From a virus, in IMG/VR virus record IMGVR_UViG_3300033064_000737, positions 1 to 29,769 of that record: a stretch of 29,769 nucleotides of DNA. One strand, written 5' to 3'. Within the stretch, counting starts at the first letter, position 1. Each line of letters starts with the position of its first letter. The position numbers were made by a program, and so were the translations under genes. Of this stretch, positions 27,475 to 29,769 are shown in pieces. The notes beneath the pieces are model-generated. The model was given only the letters and a program-made list of their open reading frames with translations, did not search any database and had not been told where the DNA came from.

Positions 27475-29186
27475 TGGCTATCTCAATTGGGGACGCCGTA
27501 CTCAAGCTAGGTGTAGATACCAAAAGTTTCGATAAAGGGATGACTGGGCTAACTGGACGAATTAAGCAGCATCGTAAAGCTATCGGTCTGGCAATGGTAG
27601 GCATAGGTGCTTCTATTATAGCCGTTGGGGTATCTTCTATTAAGACGTGGGCTGCAATGGGTGATGAAATCGGTAAAATGTCCCGTAAGATAGGTTTCTC
27701 TACCGTGACTCTTTCTGAACTTAAACATGCTGCTGAACTTTCAGGGGGTAGTTTAACAGGTGTAGAAAAAGCAGTTAAAAAGATGGCTATGTCTATCAGT
27801 GATGCCAAAGATGGTCTAGCTACTTATATCCGTGAATTTGAAAAGTTAGGCGTAAATGTGATAGAACTTGAAAACTTATCCCCTGAAGAGCAATTCTTGA
27901 AGATTGCCTATGCCATTGCCGCGGTAGAAGACCCTATGCAACGCTTGTCAAGCGCACAGAAGATATTTGGGAGAGCTGGGGCTGATTTATTGCCGATGCT
28001 TGACCAAGGGGCTGAGGGTTTAGACAAAATGCGCCAAGCGGCGCATGACTTAAACGTTGTTTTCGAGGACACTACAGCCGCTGAGGAATTCACCGATGCT
28101 ATGTTAGAACTGGAGAAATCCATAACGGGTATTAAAAAGACCATAGCTGAAGAATTGGCGCCTCAATTAAAGGAAACCATTGATAGCATCACAGGTATGG
28201 TTGTTGCTGTCAGTAAACTGGCCAGAGAATACCCAGGGCTTACCAGTATTATTGTCAAGGGGTCTATGGTATTTGCAGGTCTGTTAATTGCTATCGGCGG
28301 AGTGATGGTAGCAGGGAAACTATTATTGCCAGTTATTTCGCTTATAGGATTAGCAATATCTGCCTTAATGGGCCCGATAGGATTACTTATTGCTGGTCTC
28401 GGTATGATAGCTTGGGGCATATTCCAAATATTCCAAAATAAAGCAAAAACAAAAAAATATCAAGATGCCTATATGAAAGCGTTAGAGGGTGAGCATGAGG
28501 CATATGTCAAATTATTAGAAGACAAAGAGAACCTTACTGAAGTTGAACAAATCTATCTTGATGCTGTTAAAGCTAGTACAGAAGCCACGGAAACTAATAC
28601 AGCAGCCGTAGAAGAAAATGATGCGGCAACCGCTCAATTAGGGGATACACTCGAAGATGTATCCGACACAACCAAGTATATGACCGAATTACAGAGGAAA
28701 TTAGAACAGGCTTATTACGGAAGTGCTGGTGCTGTGGAAACGCTAACAGCTGCTCAAACCTATAACGCAATGCGGGCAAGGGAACTTGGCATAGGTTTTG
28801 GTGATGGTGGGCCTGGCGGTGCAGGATGGGAATCATGGCGGGGATTTCAACGTGGAAGGAAAGAAGAAGAACTAGGTCTTCCCCCAGGCTCACTTCCGCC
28901 ATCCTGGGTGCCCGAAATGACACCTGAAGGATTGGGGTGGAATATAGTAGAACCCCCTGGTGGATGGGAAGAATTCCAGCATGGAGGCATAATCAGTAAA
29001 CCAACTCTGGCTTTAATGGGTGAACAGGCTCCTCGTATCAAAGAAGCTGTCATCCCTGAATCAATGTGGGGAAAGATTGGCGGTTCACCAAATGTAATTG
29101 TCCATGTTTATCTCGGTGGGGATGAGTTTACGGACTTAATAGTAGACCAGGTAACTGAAAAGGTTAAACTGCAAGGAGGCTTGTAA
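27474..29186 (+). CDS. tail tape measure protein
   Basis: A 570-residue protein. The start MAISIGDAVLKLGVDTKSFD, then KGMTGLTGRIKQHRKAIGLA, is the usual tape-measure N-terminus. Hydrophobic segments lie at about 37-53 and 258-320 (GSMVFAGLLIAIGGVMVAGK onward). Helical stretches fill the middle, and a Gly/Pro-rich region precedes FQHGGIISKPTLALMGEQAP and EAVIPESMWGKI, typical late motifs. It sets tail length. At roughly 1.5 angstrom per residue this predicts a tail near 85 nm. ATG shares a base with the chaperone stop. Confidence 0.95.
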   Translation: MAISIGDAVLKLGVDTKSFDKGMTGLTGRIKQHRKAIGLAMVGIGASIIAVGVSSIKTWAAMGDEIGKMSRKIGFSTVTLSELKHAAELSGGSLTGVEKAVKKMAMSISDAKDGLATYIREFEKLGVNVIELENLSPEEQFLKIAYAIAAVEDPMQRLSSAQKIFGRAGADLLPMLDQGAEGLDKMRQAAHDLNVVFEDTTAAEEFTDAMLELEKSITGIKKTIAEELAPQLKETIDSITGMVVAVSKLAREYPGLTSIIVKGSMVFAGLLIAIGGVMVAGKLLLPVISLIGLAISALMGPIGLLIAGLGMIAWGIFQIFQNKAKTKKYQDAYMKALEGEHEAYVKLLEDKENLTEVEQIYLDAVKASTEATETNTAAVEENDAATAQLGDTLEDVSDTTKYMTELQRKLEQAYYGSAGAVETLTAAQTYNAMRARELGIGFGDGGPGGAGWESWRGFQRGRKEEELGLPPGSLPPSWVPEMTPEGLGWNIVEPPGGWEEFQHGGIISKPTLALMGEQAPRIKEAVIPESMWGKIGGSPNVIVHVYLGGDEFTDLIVDQVTEKVKLQGGL

Positions 29187-29769
29187 TGGCTGTAGGGCAA
29201 GTAAATGGCGTATTTATCTTTAATGGCGCTCCACAGAATGGGGCTGTAGCTAAATTATGGGAACGAGCAGGATTCTATACTGCTGTCGATAGCGGTGATA
29301 CTGTGCAAGATAATCCTCTGTCGGCGGGGGCTGTTATAGTTAATGTCGTAGCTGGTGGCACATTCGCAGCAGGTGAACTAATAGAGATTGAAACCGAGCA
29401 TATGTATATTATCTCAATCGCTGTAAATGCCTTGACAGTTCAAAGAGGTTATGATAACACAGACCCGGTACAGCACGTTCAGACTACCGCTATATATGAT
29501 TTAACTCAGGATGACCCAGTTCAGGATGATGCTGAGCCAGCGGCTGGGTATCAGCAGGGAGCAACTATAACTACCGCGGTCGCTTACGGCGGGGATGGTG
29601 CTTACAGGTGGATTGATGTTCCCGATGGTGAATATTTCGTATCATGTTTTTATGATTCGCACAGAGCTTGGCTACATCATCAGGTAGAATCCAGATTTAC
29701 AGCCTCTCAGGTTTTGAAGATAGCTGGTGATATGATGTATCGGGGAACTGATGCAATTGAGAGGTTGCC
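29186..29769 (+). CDS. tail protein, cut by the window edge
   Basis: GGAGG a few bases before the ATG and a TAATG overlap with the tape measure gene. The frame is open for 194 codons to the edge. The visible protein is beta-rich (MAVGQVNGVFIFNGAPQNGA, GELIEIETEHMYIISIAVNA, LTVQRGYDNTDPVQHVQTTA, GDGAYRWIDVPDGEYFVSCF). The 'L-T-V-x-R-G-Y-x-x-T' phrase is common in tail and baseplate-like virion proteins. Likely distal tail or tip component. Full length and domains unknown. Confidence 0.75.
   Translation, partial: MAVGQVNGVFIFNGAPQNGAVAKLWERAGFYTAVDSGDTVQDNPLSAGAVIVNVVAGGTFAAGELIEIETEHMYIISIAVNALTVQRGYDNTDPVQHVQTTAIYDLTQDDPVQDDAEPAAGYQQGATITTAVAYGGDGAYRWIDVPDGEYFVSCFYDSHRAWLHHQVESRFTASQVLKIAGDMMYRGTDAIERL

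Noticed and set aside
1-29769. CRISPR array, integrase or attachment site
   Set aside because: No regularly spaced repeats, no tyrosine or serine recombinase signature and no tRNA-end att sequence were found.

Overview
The window is about 30 kb of a tailed bacteriophage (siphovirus-like) genome, or a prophage or metagenomic contig of one. Every gene I can support lies on the plus strand. Genes are short and tightly packed, with ATGA or TAATG overlaps and strong AGGAGG-type ribosome binding sites, which points to a bacterial host. Intrinsic terminators and two near-consensus sigma70 promoters agree with that. The host cannot be named from the sequence. No integrase, lysis gene or DNA polymerase is visible, so lifestyle is undecided. 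The right edge cuts a tail gene.

Layout. (1) 1-4150: small early genes: two possible ABA-sandwich-type phage proteins behind structured RNA leaders, a HigA-like regulator, a NinG/Rap-like recombination protein, zinc ribbons and tiny membrane peptides. (2) 4139-5522: replication module, an O-like initiator overlapping a DnaC-like helicase loader. (3) 5522-7503: small unknown genes, a ribbon-helix-helix protein and a possible late regulator. (4) 7522-9972: accessory block with a start-less HNH endonuclease, a strong promoter with a palindromic operator, repeated intergenic linkers, a gene enclosed by a 27-bp inverted repeat, and zinc-ribbon genes. (5) 9973-11575: structured leader and ParB-methyltransferase fusion. 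(6) 11576-17349: terminase small and large subunits, portal, MuF-like head morphogenesis protein and interspersed small genes, closed by a strong terminator. (7) 17450-24594: protease-scaffold fusion, decoration protein, major capsid protein, head-tail connectors and tail terminator. (8) 24591-25546: an HNH cassette with its own promoter and terminator. (9) 25573-end: paired beta-rich tail proteins, tail tube, tail chaperone with a -1 frameshift, tape measure and a partial downstream tail gene.

How it works together. The O/DnaC pair would load the host helicase. The methyltransferase would modify phage DNA. Terminase packages DNA through the portal into a protease-matured HK97-fold head. Connectors, terminator, tube, chaperones and the tape measure build a fairly short flexible tail.

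Most notable signals: (a) the HNH cassette at 24627-25355 is followed by a diverged second copy of the last 14 codons of the gene in front of it, including a second terminator, so a 'tail terminator gene + HNH + terminator' block seems to have replaced the resident gene end. (b) Two promoters place the predicted transcription start exactly on an ATG (leaderless messages). (c) A long stem with G-U wobbles encloses a whole gene. (d) Gene boundaries carry repeated starts, ends and linkers, suggesting modular exchange. (e) A CCCTTTA slippery site explains the tail chaperone overlap.
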